The notes below the pieces were generated by a model. It saw only the letters and a list, made by a program, of their open reading frames with translations. It had not been told where the DNA came from and did no database searches. A program made the position numbers and the translations under genes. A stretch of 64,000 nt of DNA, from NCBI GenBank assembly GCA_012845835.1, contig JABAKD010000013.1, positions 2,160,415 through 2,224,414 of the forward strand, given 5' to 3'. This DNA is from Undaria pinnatifida (lineage: Eukaryota; Sar; Phaeophyceae; Laminariales; Alariaceae). Positions 23,401 through 33,779 of this stretch are shown here, one piece after another (position 1 is the stretch's first letter; each line of letters starts with the position of its first letter).

Positions 23401-26400
23401 TGCCATGAATTGGGCGGCACAACTTCATTAGATTTCAACTGTGCCATATGGATTGGACGACACAAGTCACTAAAGTTTCACTGCCGTCGCAGGTCGCACG
23501 TCACACCACAGCTAGCTGCCGTTAGCGCTGCCATAGATTGAAAGTCGCAACGTCGCCTAGGTTTCACGGCCGCGCCGTCGATTGCGCGTCATACTATCGT
23601 TACGAGCAGTGTTGCACTGCCACATAGATTGAGCGTCACCTCAGGAACTGCCTCGCCCGCTCAACGTTCGACTGGATACTTTCGCGGTCTCCCCCAAATG
23701 CGCTATTTGGTAAAACCGGGAATCCTTTGGTCTGCCGTTGCCCTGGCTCCCTTGTTAGGCTATACACTATACACATGACGAAGAACGCAAGTCAACCAAG
23801 GCTTCGGTATTGTATTGTACCTGGTACATCAATTCGATGAACAACGGCGAGCGTCAAAAGCTGAAAAGTGGGAATGTTGAACCTCATGCGCGATACAAGT
23901 GAAGGCAGGAGAAGGGAAAACATCTGTGACCACGGCTTGTCCAACAGGTAGCCGAGTAAAGGCGAAACCTCTTACACGTTGAGCTGGAGAGTAAAAACGA
24001 CAATAAAAAACAGTACCTCCCCCCCGTTTCCTTTCAGAGCAGTGAAACGAACCGTCGTGATTCGCTAAATCATAGATTATGGACAAACGCTTAAAAGTTG
24101 CCTTCGGAACCCAGTACGGCTGCGGCCTCCGCGACGTTGATTGGGTGGTGTCATCTGCTTTGTTGCTACTGCATTTGCGAAACCCCTTGGCCAGCTGTTA
24201 TAAGGCTTAGTTTGGGTAAGCTATTGGTTAACCTTTTGCAAGTGGTCAAACGGACTAATACCCCACTTTAACTACCTTAAAAAATGGCGTCGTCGACAGA
24301 CCATGGGTTTTTTGGGTCGTGGGTTCGATCCCCACCATCCACAATAATAATAAACTTTTCAGATTTTCCCATGTCGAACTTGAAAAATACTCTTCCTGGT
24401 ATCCCCAGGGAATGAAACGGCTTGGATAATTGACAGGTCCGCCCGTATATCCGGCCGACCTGGTATCCCGCCGTTTCAGGGGGGGAGAGTGTTATAAGGC
24501 TTAGTTTGGGTAAGCTATTGGTTAACCTTTTGCAAGTGGTCAAACGGACTAATACCCCACTAATACCTTAACACAGCCCTGTGAGAGGAGCTCGTCAGAA
24601 TGGTCATGCTCCATCTCATGCCTTCGAGTGGGCGCAAAAAGCGATATACGCTGGCTCTATGGTGATTTTTCTAGATGCTGGCTACCGAGGCGATGCCGAG
24701 GACTTCCAGCCTGAGCGACAGCTTATTCGAAGGCTGCTGTACAGCCCCACAGGACTGTCATTTTTTTTTTTTTGAGTTGTACACAATTGGTTTGCTTTCT
24801 AAAAAAAAACGTCCGTTCTCATTTCAGGCTCCGTTCCCATTTTTCAGAAAACTATGCTAATTTGCTGGTTGTTTTCTCTTTTTTTTTCGGTTTTGTCGTG
24901 CCGTCTTGTTTCACTCAATATTAGTTATTCCTGGCTGGGTACCTTCCCCCCCCCCCCCCTGCGTCCCTGCTTCCCTCTTTCTTTCTGTTTTCTCTCCCTT
25001 TTCGTTTTTTCTTTTTCGCACTGTTGTTTTATTTTCCTTTGAGAATAATTTGGTTTACTGGCCTGCATATGCGTTGCCCTCGACGAGTATTCATTGCGGC
25101 TGGCATTGATTACATCGTGGTCAAACCACCTTGCTGCGTTTGCAATGTCTATCTCTGTCTTCAAGCTTGTGATCACAGAGCTCGTCTCTCTAGGAGGCAT
25201 GGCGCGGACACGATAAATAAAGCTGAATGTGCTGTAGACGGGTGGAAAGATCAGTTTGTCATGAATAACAGACAAAGACACGACGTGCTCTCGTTCTGGG
25301 ATGTAGAGCTCTCCAAGCGAGGAACCACATACATTCCAGCACTCATCCCTCCCGCAGCGATCGTCGGTAGACTCGCTAACCTTACGTGGCAACCCAATGA
25401 CCTTGCGCTGCCACCACCCGAGTGTGACATCCTGTATGACATCGTGTGGGACAGCGTGTGGGACATCTCTCTGCACGCGTGGTTTGTGCCATATTTATGA
25501 CATGTCTTCACCCGCGATGTATGTGCGACATGCGTAAAAAATTCATTGCGCGTCGTATGTGTCGTGTGTGTCGTGTTTGTCAAGTGTCTTAACGCGTCCC
25601 GTGTTGTCGTGCGTACCGTGAGTCTTAATGCGCTCCGTGTGTGCTTGTGGAACACGAACAGGGCGCAGACGAGCCTCTGTCAAAGCTAACGGTGGCATCT
25701 CTGGAAGACATCGGGTACATTATCGACCCCGGCACGGTGAGCACACTGCACAATTTGTCAGGATTGTTTTCGCAACAGGTTAAGTCGTGCGGTTGAACGG
25801 ACCCTGCAGTAGACACACTCTAGGGACGTTTACGAAGTGCACGTGGCTCTACATCCCACCTGGTACTCCACGTTGGAATGATACAAGCACGGAAGAGCTA
25901 CTGCGCCATGTACGTCCTGCTGTGTACTTGCAGTAGTTCTTGCATCTTAGGAAGCCGAGTCCTGAAGGGGTCACGCGAAATCCGTTTTTGCGAATGGGAA
26001 CACTCGATCACTTGAACCATACGCCACAGAGAGCGATCCCTGGTCTATGATCAAATCTCTCTCAAATTGTTTGATGGTCTAATCTGTTGCGTGCTTCGGC
26101 ATCCCTTGTTTTTCCCCGCTATCGCTCCGGATGCAGCCAGACCCATGTACACGCTGCCGTCGCTACGCGTCTCCCCTATTTAGGTTCGATAACAGTAGTA
26201 CCAAATATCTAATAAACCTGTTTCGCCGCCTTGTATTTACCCCCCATTGACCCTTCTTTTACTCTCCCAAAATGATGCCCGGTGTAAGGTATCACACTAC
26301 CAGGATCACACTAGCAGGCAGTTCTAAGAAGTTGGTCCGAAACACCGTGGCTGTAGATTAGAGCGATTGGGCTATTGCGTGTTTCGGCGCCGATACATTC

Positions 26401-26737
26401 TCCCCGCTGTCTCTTTGAATGCAGGCCGACCCCTACACGCTACCGCCACCCCGCTGCTCGTCTATTCAGGTTCCACGAAAACCACGGTCAACCCGCCCCC
26501 GAGGAACCGTGCATTCATATCTAACGTGCCTCGGTATGTTGTTGCTTGTCCCCGCTATCGTCTTGACCGCAGGCGGATCCATACACGCTACCGTCGCTGC
26601 GCGACTCCTCTATCCGCTTCGACGAAGCCGTCACCACTGAGCGCCCTGACGTTGGCTACACTAAGACCAAGTATTACGTTAGCAGCGACGGCGAAGTCGT
26701 CCAAGAGAAGACAGTGGAAGCCTCCGTGCGCTATTAA
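20186..26737 (+). CDS. Leishmanolysin-like (M8) zinc metallopeptidase, N-terminus not found
   Basis: Five exons join in phase: 20186-20449, 21258-21400, 23061-23128, 25662-25736, 26573-26737 (stop TAA). They encode about 237 residues. Exon 1 ends in HEIGHVIGFG, the HExxHxxGxx zinc site of metzincins with the catalytic Glu. Exon 3 supplies GHWSE, the expected distant third zinc His of the M8 family, followed by VMTGY with the Met-turn. Exon 4 has LSKLTVASLEDIGY, also typical of M8. The enzymes are usually secreted or surface endopeptidases. The signal peptide and propeptide exons were not located upstream of 20186. Either they lie beyond the TRIM element or the gene is 5'-truncated. Catalytic residues and all junctions are intact. 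Introns hold a TRIM, a SINE fragment and a family D copy. Confidence 0.75.
21258..21400 (+). CDS. M8 metallopeptidase exon, Cys-rich
   Basis: Acceptor CAATCAAG, donor GTAAGC at 21401. Its first base completes the Gly codon split at 20449, giving HVIGFGSNWEEC. It encodes CNSCYDDRDPEWTC and AAQKVYSDMLG. The short line of paired Cys fits disulfides of an extracellular enzyme. Confidence 0.7.
21445..21540 (+). repeat. Family D core copy (intronic)
   Basis: Matches the D core: CTCCATCCAGCTGTGAGATC, then ATCTTTGCAAGCTG and GTGATACTGTGATCG. It lies in the second intron of the metallopeptidase gene. Confidence 0.75.
23061..23128 (+). CDS. M8 metallopeptidase exon with third zinc ligand and Met-turn
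   Basis: Acceptor CCCATACAG, donor GTGAGG at 23129. The 68 bp encode TRCGHWSEKTFVDEVMTGY plus SEE. His of GHW and Met of VMTGY are the diagnostic M8 residues. Confidence 0.75.
23160..23640. repeat. Degenerate 60-70 bp tandem repeat (intronic)
   Basis: Motifs of the form TTTCACTGCCGCCATAGATTG followed by GTCGCA and a CACTA/CATCA block recur about seven times with heavy divergence. Confidence 0.5.
23840..24010 (+). mobile_element. SINE-A, 5'-truncated copy (intronic)
   Basis: Contains the SINE-A body: AACCTCATGCGCGATACAAG, GAAGGCAGGAG, then TGTGACCACGGCTTGTCCA. The tRNA-like head is absent. TACCTGGTA lies just upstream at 23818-23826. Confidence 0.65.
24196..24573 (+). mobile_element. TRIM-1 miniature LTR element, copy b (intronic)
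   Basis: 5' LTR begins at 24196 (TGTTATAAGG). PBS TGGCGTCGTCGACAG starts at 24285, polypurine tract GGGGGGGAGAG at about 24479-24489. The 3' LTR is 24490-24573, ending TTAACA. A 4-bp CAGC flanks both ends (before 24196 and after 24573). The interior includes GTGGGTTCGATCCCCAC-like T-arm sequence. No coding capacity. It lies in the third intron of the metallopeptidase model. Confidence 0.85.
25662..25736 (+). CDS. M8 metallopeptidase exon, LEDIGY motif
   Basis: Acceptor CACGAACAG, donor GTGAGC at 25737. Exactly 25 codons in phase 0, including LSKLTVASLEDIGYIIDPG. The segment normally follows the Met-turn in M8 enzymes. Confidence 0.7.
26085..26500 (+). pseudogene. Two decayed tandem copies of the last metallopeptidase exon
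   Basis: Copies start after acceptor-like GGATGCAG (about 26128) and TGAATGCAG (about 26424). Each is preceded by the same intron end (TCCCCGCTATC/TGTC) as the functional exon. They encode versions of the functional exon's opening, MYTLPSLR and DPYTLPPPR, and then run into stops or lose the frame. Confidence 0.6.
26573..26737 (+). CDS. M8 metallopeptidase terminal exon
   Basis: Acceptor GTCTTGACCGCAG; 54 codons plus TAA. It contains ADPYTLPSLRDSSIRFDEA and ends TVEASVRY. It is the only copy of this exon in the local cluster with an open frame to the stop. Confidence 0.75.
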   Translation, partial: ADPYTLPSLRDSSIRFDEAVTTERPDVGYTKTKYYVSSDGEVVQEKTVEASVRY

Positions 26738-26822
26738 AGAGAATGGCACTAGTCAGGCAGAGCAAAGGCCCCCATAACCTATTGGAGATAATGTTGACGT
26801 TGTGGTGGCCCAAGGATGTGCG

Positions 26823-27050
26823 ACGCTACTGTCCTTGCGCGATTCCTCTATCCGCTCGGACCAACACGGTAACACCGAAAGGCCGGACAGTACGACGGAG
26901 TGCAACGGTAGCAGCGAGACGGCGAGGTCGTTCAAGAACGGACTGTCCAAGATTCCATGCGGTATTACAGCGGTTTTGGATATGATGTTGACCCTAAAGA
27001 GTGCCACGCGAGGAAAGATAGTGAAGGCCTCTGTACGCTATCGAATAGGT
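26823..27050 (+). pseudogene. Decayed downstream copies of the last metallopeptidase exon
   Basis: 26823-26975 retains LLSLRDSSIRSDQ and later exon blocks in shifting frames. 27010-27045 retains VKASVRYR, matching the exon's C-terminal VEASVRY. No intact frame. Confidence 0.5.
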
Positions 27051-28485
27051 TATTGATACGATCTTGGCCCAACGGGGTGCAACGTGATAAGCTATATTGC
27101 ATACCCCGCCGCACGCTATCAGTGAAGACGAAAGTTACGGTACCATAAGGGCTATGTTGTTTTGAAGTTGCACTGGGTCGGAGTCACTCGCGCGAGTGAA
27201 CCCCCTGTTCCTTGCGGTCATAGGCTTTCGTGCTGCTTTAGTTTATCGACATTAGTCTTCAATGGAATGGTGAGCTACGTTGCGCCAAACTAGCCACCTA
27301 ACGGGTTTTGGTCAGTGAGGTGCAGAGTCACTCACGAGTGCGAGTATGATACCTCAGACCAGGTGGTGAAAAAGGGGGGGTACCCCTTGTTGTGTTCAAA
27401 GATATATTTTGGTCTGTGCGAAACCTTGCTACGACAATGGAGGGATGCTTTGGGCGAAGTGGTGATTCTCAAGCTGCGTGTGATACCTTGATCGCGCCGG
27501 CCACGAGGAGTATTTGTTTGTACGATAGAAGCGCATTCCTGGTAGTCATCACATGGGGTAGAAGAAAACTACCAGGTACGGTTTTGGACGTCGTCGGCGT
27601 GCGGAAACGAGATGAACGGCGACAAAAGGTTCATGTCAGAGCCAGAGTTAGCCGCGTTTTGTAGTGCATGATTCCCGTTTTAGGCTTTGTTGCGATTGAG
27701 GGCGGGGAGGGAGGGGGGGGAGGGGGGGTCATGAAAGCAAGTACGTACTGCAAACCACACGTAGGTAAATTCCAGGAAGCAGCGGTGAGGGGCATTTCTC
27801 AAGCCGACCGATGTTTTAGTGGTGTACGGTGAGAGGCACCGACGATGGGGGAACATAAACACGCTTGACTGCGTATTACAGTAGCAAGCATGGGGAGCTG
27901 GCAGAGGAAAACCTAACGTGGTGGCGCATCATTCCATTGTACAATATTGACCTTTACTTCGCCGAAACATTACAGGAACGAAGAATTGCAGACACTTCAC
28001 CGTTTGCAGCAGTGCGTTGTGCCATTACAGCACTGGATCGGCCCGGCCCTCCAACACTTGAAGCACTCGCAACATGTTGGTTGATGCTTAACGTCTTTCT
28101 TAGCTCGTCGGTGTTCTGGGTCACTCCATGGCGGGGGCATGTTTCCGCCCAAACAAACGTGAAAAAAAGACGTAAGCTTTGACCTAAAGGCCCATGACCC
28201 GAGACCAAACATATGTGTTTGCCTATTGGGACGGTTAGCATGCTACCGCAAATTCCTGCACGACATGTCTAAGCGCATCCGCTTGTAATCCTGCTTGACG
28301 TGTCCAAGCGCATCCGCTTGTTCACCTGCCATTTCCTAAAAGGGCTCAATTTCACGTTCACGACATCCATGTGGAAGCCATCATGCGTGGAATACTCGGC
28401 GAACTCTTTGCTGCCCCTGTAGTAGCCTCCCTCGGCTGGGATTCCGGCCCTCGCCCGATGTGTGCGGCGACGCCAAAATGAATGG
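27051..28485. other. Intergenic stretch
   Basis: Holds a family F repeat (27165-27360) and a TACCAGGTA palindrome at 27570-27578. Opposing ORFs at 27865-28182 (+) and 27954-28241 (-) overlap, and neither has a motif I recognise. Confidence 0.4.
27165..27360 (+). repeat. Family F repeat, copy 1
   Basis: Matches 48650-48835: CCCCCTGTTCCTTGCGGTCA, then AGCTACGTTGCGCCAAACTA and TTTTGGTCAGTGA blocks. Non-coding. Confidence 0.75.
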
Positions 28486-28489
28486 GCGT

Positions 28490-28985
28490 GGCGCTGCACT
28501 TGAGGAGGAGCAGCGGGACGGCTCCATCAGACGCATCGCATAAGTCAGCCGTGCTACCCTTGACTCGGATCACCACCGTGCCGTGGAAGGCGTCGGCGAA
28601 GTTTGGGAGGCAGCATCGCGCCCCTCCAGCCTTGGGTTGAGTCCCCTACTGGGTGCAACATCACACTGTATTACCGCAAGGGCAGCGCTAACGGTAGGGC
28701 TGATTGGCTGTCCCGCCTGCCGCACCATGCCTAAGAACATGACCACCGCGGCCCTTGTCGATCCCCGTGGTTGATGGCAGTTTCTTCTACCTCAGCCGGG
28801 CCTGCGGGGTTCACGCTGGGTTTTCAACGGTGCCCGATGTCGGTTGGGGTGGGCTGGCGGCCCACCCTGAGAGTGCAGGCTTGAGTGGACTTCCTTTCGC
28901 CTCTTCTGACGTGATCAGATTTCGCTCTCGCAGGCCACATGTTTATGAGTCTGACGGTCTTTCGGGGACTTTCTGTTCGTGGTAA
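28490..28985 (+). pseudogene. Ty3/Gypsy pol remnant (end of RNase H)
   Basis: Near 28625-28735 a plus frame contains YYRKGSANGRADWLSRLP. This is the conserved end of the RNase H domain in Ty3/Gypsy polyproteins (consensus like YRKGxxNxxADxLSRLP). A stop follows. In a shifted frame, 28770-28945 continues with a Gly/Leu-rich linker (VPDVGWGGLAAHPE), as expected between RNase H and integrase. I see no RT, integrase core or LTRs, so this is a fragment of a dead element. Confidence 0.6.
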
Positions 28986-31190
28986 CGGCCGTGTGTATCG
29001 ACTGAGTTGCGGTAGAACATCTGATTGGATGATTTGAATAGCGAAACTGTCGATCTGAGGTTGCCGAGCTAGCACATACGAATACTTTTTGTGGTGCTGC
29101 GGTAGTTCGGTAGATTGTACACACCTAAGGGTTATACATTGGACCGTAAAAGTATATATGGTACATTGGACAATTGTCAGGTAGAAATCTGACAAATCAA
29201 CACCACTCACACCCTGCTCACGTTCAAACAGTGTTGCTGGTGGATTAGTGTGAATGGTGCCCGGCGTTCGTCGCTTCGCAACTGACTCAAGTAACGACTG
29301 TTCGTGGGCCCATCATCGCGATGAGCATGCAGATGGGACACGGCATCGTATCAGCGTCGACTATTTCAGCTCACATCCGGTCACGCCCCGGGGAAAGATC
29401 AACATCTTGCGATTAGACAGACTGACGGTTTCGTTCGCCACACGGGCACGTTGGTAGTCACTGCAGCCGGGAATTTGCAACTGAAGGCATGGCTAACGTC
29501 CTGTGAATAGTGGAGCACCAGAGTGTGTCGTAATATACTACAGCTGATCTTCTTGGTGGTGATTGACTGTGAAGAGCGAGGGAGGGCGTTCGCTTGGATC
29601 TGAAACGCAATGCTGGGTATGATAGAGCGTAAAAATATATTACCGTAACCTTGATCCTGAGCCATTTTTTTCCGCTTCTCGTGACGTGCCCCGTACTGTA
29701 AATCTTTCAGCCCATGGCCACCGGCTTTCGTGTTACCTGGTGTGTGAAAACACACAACCTAGCAGTCAACCGCGGGGAAATGCCGAGTATTCGTCTACGC
29801 GCTCAATCAAGTCGTTATTTGAACGGTCGGGGGTTTGGTGTGGATGTCTAAGACCGCCACGACGGCTCGGTATATTGCCAAAATCTAGCATCGACCCCAG
29901 GGTGCTTGAGACGAGGATATCGCTTTCTAAACTGGATTGGTCCCTTCAAGATTTTTTTCCGATGGACTCCCGTCCTTTGACTCACCGCCGGGTGGCCGAC
30001 CTCTAGCCGTCAAAGTTCTTCACTCCGCATGTGAGTGCGTGGACGTCTTGGTTCACTCGTGATCTTTCGCCATGTGGAACACCCCTTGCGCTCCCGCAGG
30101 CCCCCCTTCAAGGACGATCTGTTCCTGCTCCGCGATCTTGTGCAGCGGAACCTCGTGAGAATTGCCAGCGAAACACATGGAAGGGGTTGCAGACTTGTTG
30201 GATGGTTGCCCCGGGGCGAGTACAGCCCAGGTGTTCTCCCTGCGGAATACTAGGTAGACGCAAGGGGCGAGCATTTCAATATGTGCGCGGAAGCTATAAA
30301 CCCTTAAAGGGGACGAATCTGACGCTTGCATCAAGGAGACACCCCTTCATATCACCCGCCGCCTGGTAATGTTTATTATTCTAGAAGGTTTGATGTTACT
30401 TGTAGTATGCAACCCAGTTCTTAGGCGTAGTAAACAACGTGTCAAAAACTTCATAACTACGATAGCTACGATAGAGATGTAGTATGAACAGTAGTACTAT
30501 TATTCGGCCAAATCATTAGGGACTGGCGGGGATGTCAAACAAGTAGACTTATGGTACTTGACGTATTCATAGTCAAGTATTACGGAGGACGATAGTAAAT
30601 AGGACCAAATATTGTTAGTAAAAATTGATGAATATATAGGTTTTTGTGTCCACCGTAGGTCCTATTTACTAGGGTCCCCCGTAATAGCAGGCTACCCGAT
30701 ATCGTCGGAAACTCATTCGTGGTTTTTAAAAATAAGTTGCTTACTCTTCATACCTTCTGAGGGGATTGTTCACTGGGTTGCCGTTTTATTTTCTCTCACT
30801 TTCAATCATTTTTGGGGTCGGGCATAGACTGGAGCTCCTGAAAGTGGCGAGTCTCAGAAAATGCTTGGTTCGCCCTTGCTGCAGCATGTTTTCCTGGAGC
30901 AGTAAATGCCGCACAGGGTCCCACTCAACGGAAACACAACTAATGCAGCGGTCTGAATTCAGTCTGGCAATAAACCACGTGGGGAACCCGTCGAAGCTAG
31001 ACGTGACCGCCTTTGTTGAGGATGGGCCGGCAGAATGGGTAGTAGCGGAGGTCCGGCACGTGTGCAACGTTGTTGCTGTCGTAGTCAACAGCACGTCCAC
31101 AAGAACCTTTGAACTTTCTGAACTGAAATAGAACGTGTAGATAACCGCGTCCTTCGATCGATACGAGCTAGAAGGGGGCCGAAGCAATCC
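28986..31190. other. Intergenic stretch with unconfirmed coding traces
   Basis: A plus frame ending at 30253 (DDLFLLRDLVQRNLVRIA, GWLPRGEYSPGVLPAEY) reads like protein but is unrecognised. A plus frame ending at 31131 (KLDVTAFVEDGPAEWVVAEV) is similar. Both may be transposon or exon remnants. The end of a family D tail (GCGCGGAAGCTATAAACCC) lies at 30289-30330. Confidence 0.3.
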
Positions 31191-32080
31191 GCGGCCACTG
31201 CGACACTACGGCTGGGCGGCAAGGGGGGGTACTATTGGGTCAGCGCTTGCCGAGAAGATTTTCACACCATGCATTGAAGGCAGCGACGACGTCACCATAG
31301 CGTGCAGACGTTGGTTATGCCACTCGATCAGTAACAATGTCCAAGCGTCGCGGAATGCGAGCAACGCCGCGGTGGAAGTACGGGTGAGTGTGACAAGCTT
31401 GCCTAACCCTCGACCGCTGCTGCTGCTGAGCAGTAGCAGCAGCGGACCAAGCCTACTCGTACGGTGGCAGTTCTTCAATTCACTTGTTAGCCCCCCCCCC
31501 ACCCCCCCCCCACCCCCCCCCCCCGTTTTTCGGGCCTTGTTCTTTCAGCTGCTCAGATCCACTCGCGCGAGTGGCCACCCCTAGTCTACTTATGTTCAAA
31601 TGCGAGTGGTAAACCTTTACGTTTGGTTTTATTATGTTTCGCGGTATGCACCGCCATGGAGTTACTCGCTAGCATGTTGCCTTTTAGAAAGAGGTAGAAA
31701 GAGTCGTTTGCGCTGTTGGTAATGGCCTACAGTAGTAGGCTGGGTAGTGAAGAGGGATCGAGTCACTTTATTCTATCTCGGAACAGAAGGTGGTAGATTT
31801 CGCTTGCGTTAGACGAGTGAAAGGTGGTCCCCGCGGCCGCCAGACTTGTCGGGACGCCCAGCTGGAACAGGGGGCGTTAACTCCCCCACGAACAGGAAAC
31901 TTTTATCATCGTCGTCGTCTGCGTAGAGGGTCCTTTGTCGGTTAAAAGGCGTACTCCGGACAACGGAGGCAATTCGTGGGACAGGATATGTGCGTTTTTG
32001 TCTTCGTATAAAACCGTTCTTTCTATATTGGAGGACGCCACCAAAAATCCCAGTGTCCGTCCTGATCCCTCATGCTAAAT
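31191..32080. other. Intergenic stretch with polyC tract
   Basis: A plus frame at about 31245-31383 ends at a GTGAGT donor-like site (TIACRRWLCHSISNNVQ) and could be an exon. An interrupted polyC tract lies at 31491-31524. The rest shows nothing I can support. Confidence 0.25.
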
Positions 32081-32094
32081 GCATTCCCAAGTAC

Positions 32095-33770
32095 AAATTA
32101 TTATGAAAATTTTAATACACTCCAGCTGTGAGATCGAATATTTTGTCGAAACTCATCTTTGCAAGCTGTGTGTGATGCACTCCGATCGCGCGTATTACGG
32201 GTTGTATGTCCTCATTAACGATAGAGGTCGGCGACTCCCCTTGCAACTACAGTGTAGCTATCAGGGTCAACAGGGTGATGTTAGTCAGTCTGTGCGCGGA
32301 AACTACAAAACCCGTTTCTGAGGGGGACAAAATCTGACAGCTGTGGAAGGAAATGCATCCGATTATCAAGTGAATCCTGTAGGTCGAACAACCGGTGAGG
32401 GGAGGCGGAGCTTTGAAGGACGTCGAACAACCGGTGAGGGGAGGCGGAGCTTTGAAGGACGTGGGGGCTTGGTTTTGATGAACAAGGGGCGGGGGTGGGG
32501 GTGGAAGGGGGGGGGGGGGGGAGGAGGGGGGTACGGGCGGGGCAGCTCATTTTGTGCGTGGAAACTAAATCTGACGGCTTTGGAAGAATGCACCAGTTTA
32601 TCATGGGGCGCGGGGGGGGGGCGGGGGGGCGGGGCGGGCGGGGCAGCTCAATCTGTGTGTGGAAACTATACATTTTGTTTTAGGGGATACATGTGACGGT
32701 TTTGGAAAGAATGCACCAGTTTATCGTGTATATCCTGTAAGCCGTACAACGAGTGAGTAAAGGGCGGAGTGTTCGAGGGGGTGGTGGTGGGCAGGTGGGG
32801 GGTGGGGGAGGGGAGGAGGAGGTGGGGGGTGGGGGAGGGGGGGAGGAGGTGGGGGGTGGGGGAGGGGGGGAGGAGGTGGGGGGGGGGGGGAGGGGGGAGG
32901 GTTTTAGGTCGCATAGATGAAGGGGTTTTGGGGGGGGCGGGAGGGGGAGGGCTTCAGGTCGCATAGATGTAGGGGTTTGTTATACGCGTGGTGCTAGGTC
33001 TAGGCGATGGTGCGGGTGGTGGAGAAGGGGGGGGCGTTGGGGGCGGGGGGGTGTGTGGGAATTGCAGCAGCGGCTTCAATGGCTCTAGAAAAAAATAAGG
33101 TGATATCCAGTTCGTGGAGTGTTTATTACTCTGGCGGATTTCGGTATTAGATGGGGTGTTTAAACAAGAGAAAGCAAGGAGGAAAAAAAAGTGTGTGTGT
33201 GGGGGGGGGGGGGGAGGGTTTTCAAGAGGTTTACGTCACATTTAACATTCAAATACACTCCAGCTGTGAGATCAAAGATTTGGTCGAAACTCATCTTTGC
33301 AAGATTGTGTGTGATACTCCGATCGCGCGTACTAATCATATATGTAGGGGTTTGCTATACGCGTGGTGCTAGGTCTAGGTGATCGTGCGGGTGGTGGGAA
33401 GGAGGGGGCGTTGGAGGGGGGGGGGGGGGGGTGAAAGCTACGTCATGGATGGCTAGAAAGATAATGACGTAATATCAATTGCGTAGAAGTGTTTTTTACT
33501 CTGGCCGATTTCGATTGTTAGTGAGGCGTTTGAACAAACTAGGCGGGGAAAAAAAAGGGGGGGGAGGGGGCGGGGGGGGAGGAGGGCGGATATGAGTTGC
33601 AGCTACGGCATGGATGGCTAGAAATATAACGAGTATGATATCAGCTGGCTGGTAGTGTATACTACTCTGGTAGGTTTTTTAATTTCAGGTGGGGCGTTTG
33701 AACAAGAGGGATCGGGGGTGGGGGGGGGCGTATTAATTATATATTTAGGGGTTTGCTGGGCCAACTGCAC
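32095..33770 (+). repeat. Composite family D repeat with G-rich arrays, copy 1
   Basis: Starts with a full D unit (32095-32345), then direct repeats of GAATGCACCAGTTTAT-type segments separated by long G tracts. A 39-bp duplication with AACCGGTGAGGGGAGGCGG lies at 32388-32460. A second, shortened D core is at 33250-33345. Segments such as GGTCGCATAGATG and GCGTGGTGCTAGGTCTAGG are shared with 41195-42075 and 50030-51340. The plus strand can form G-quadruplexes in many places. ORFs are chance. Confidence 0.8.
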
Positions 33771-33779
33771 TATCTCCAG

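Noticed and set aside
24300-24345. tRNA gene in the TRIM-1 interior
   Set aside because: Only the T-arm is convincing; there is no D-arm or acceptor stem at the right distance.
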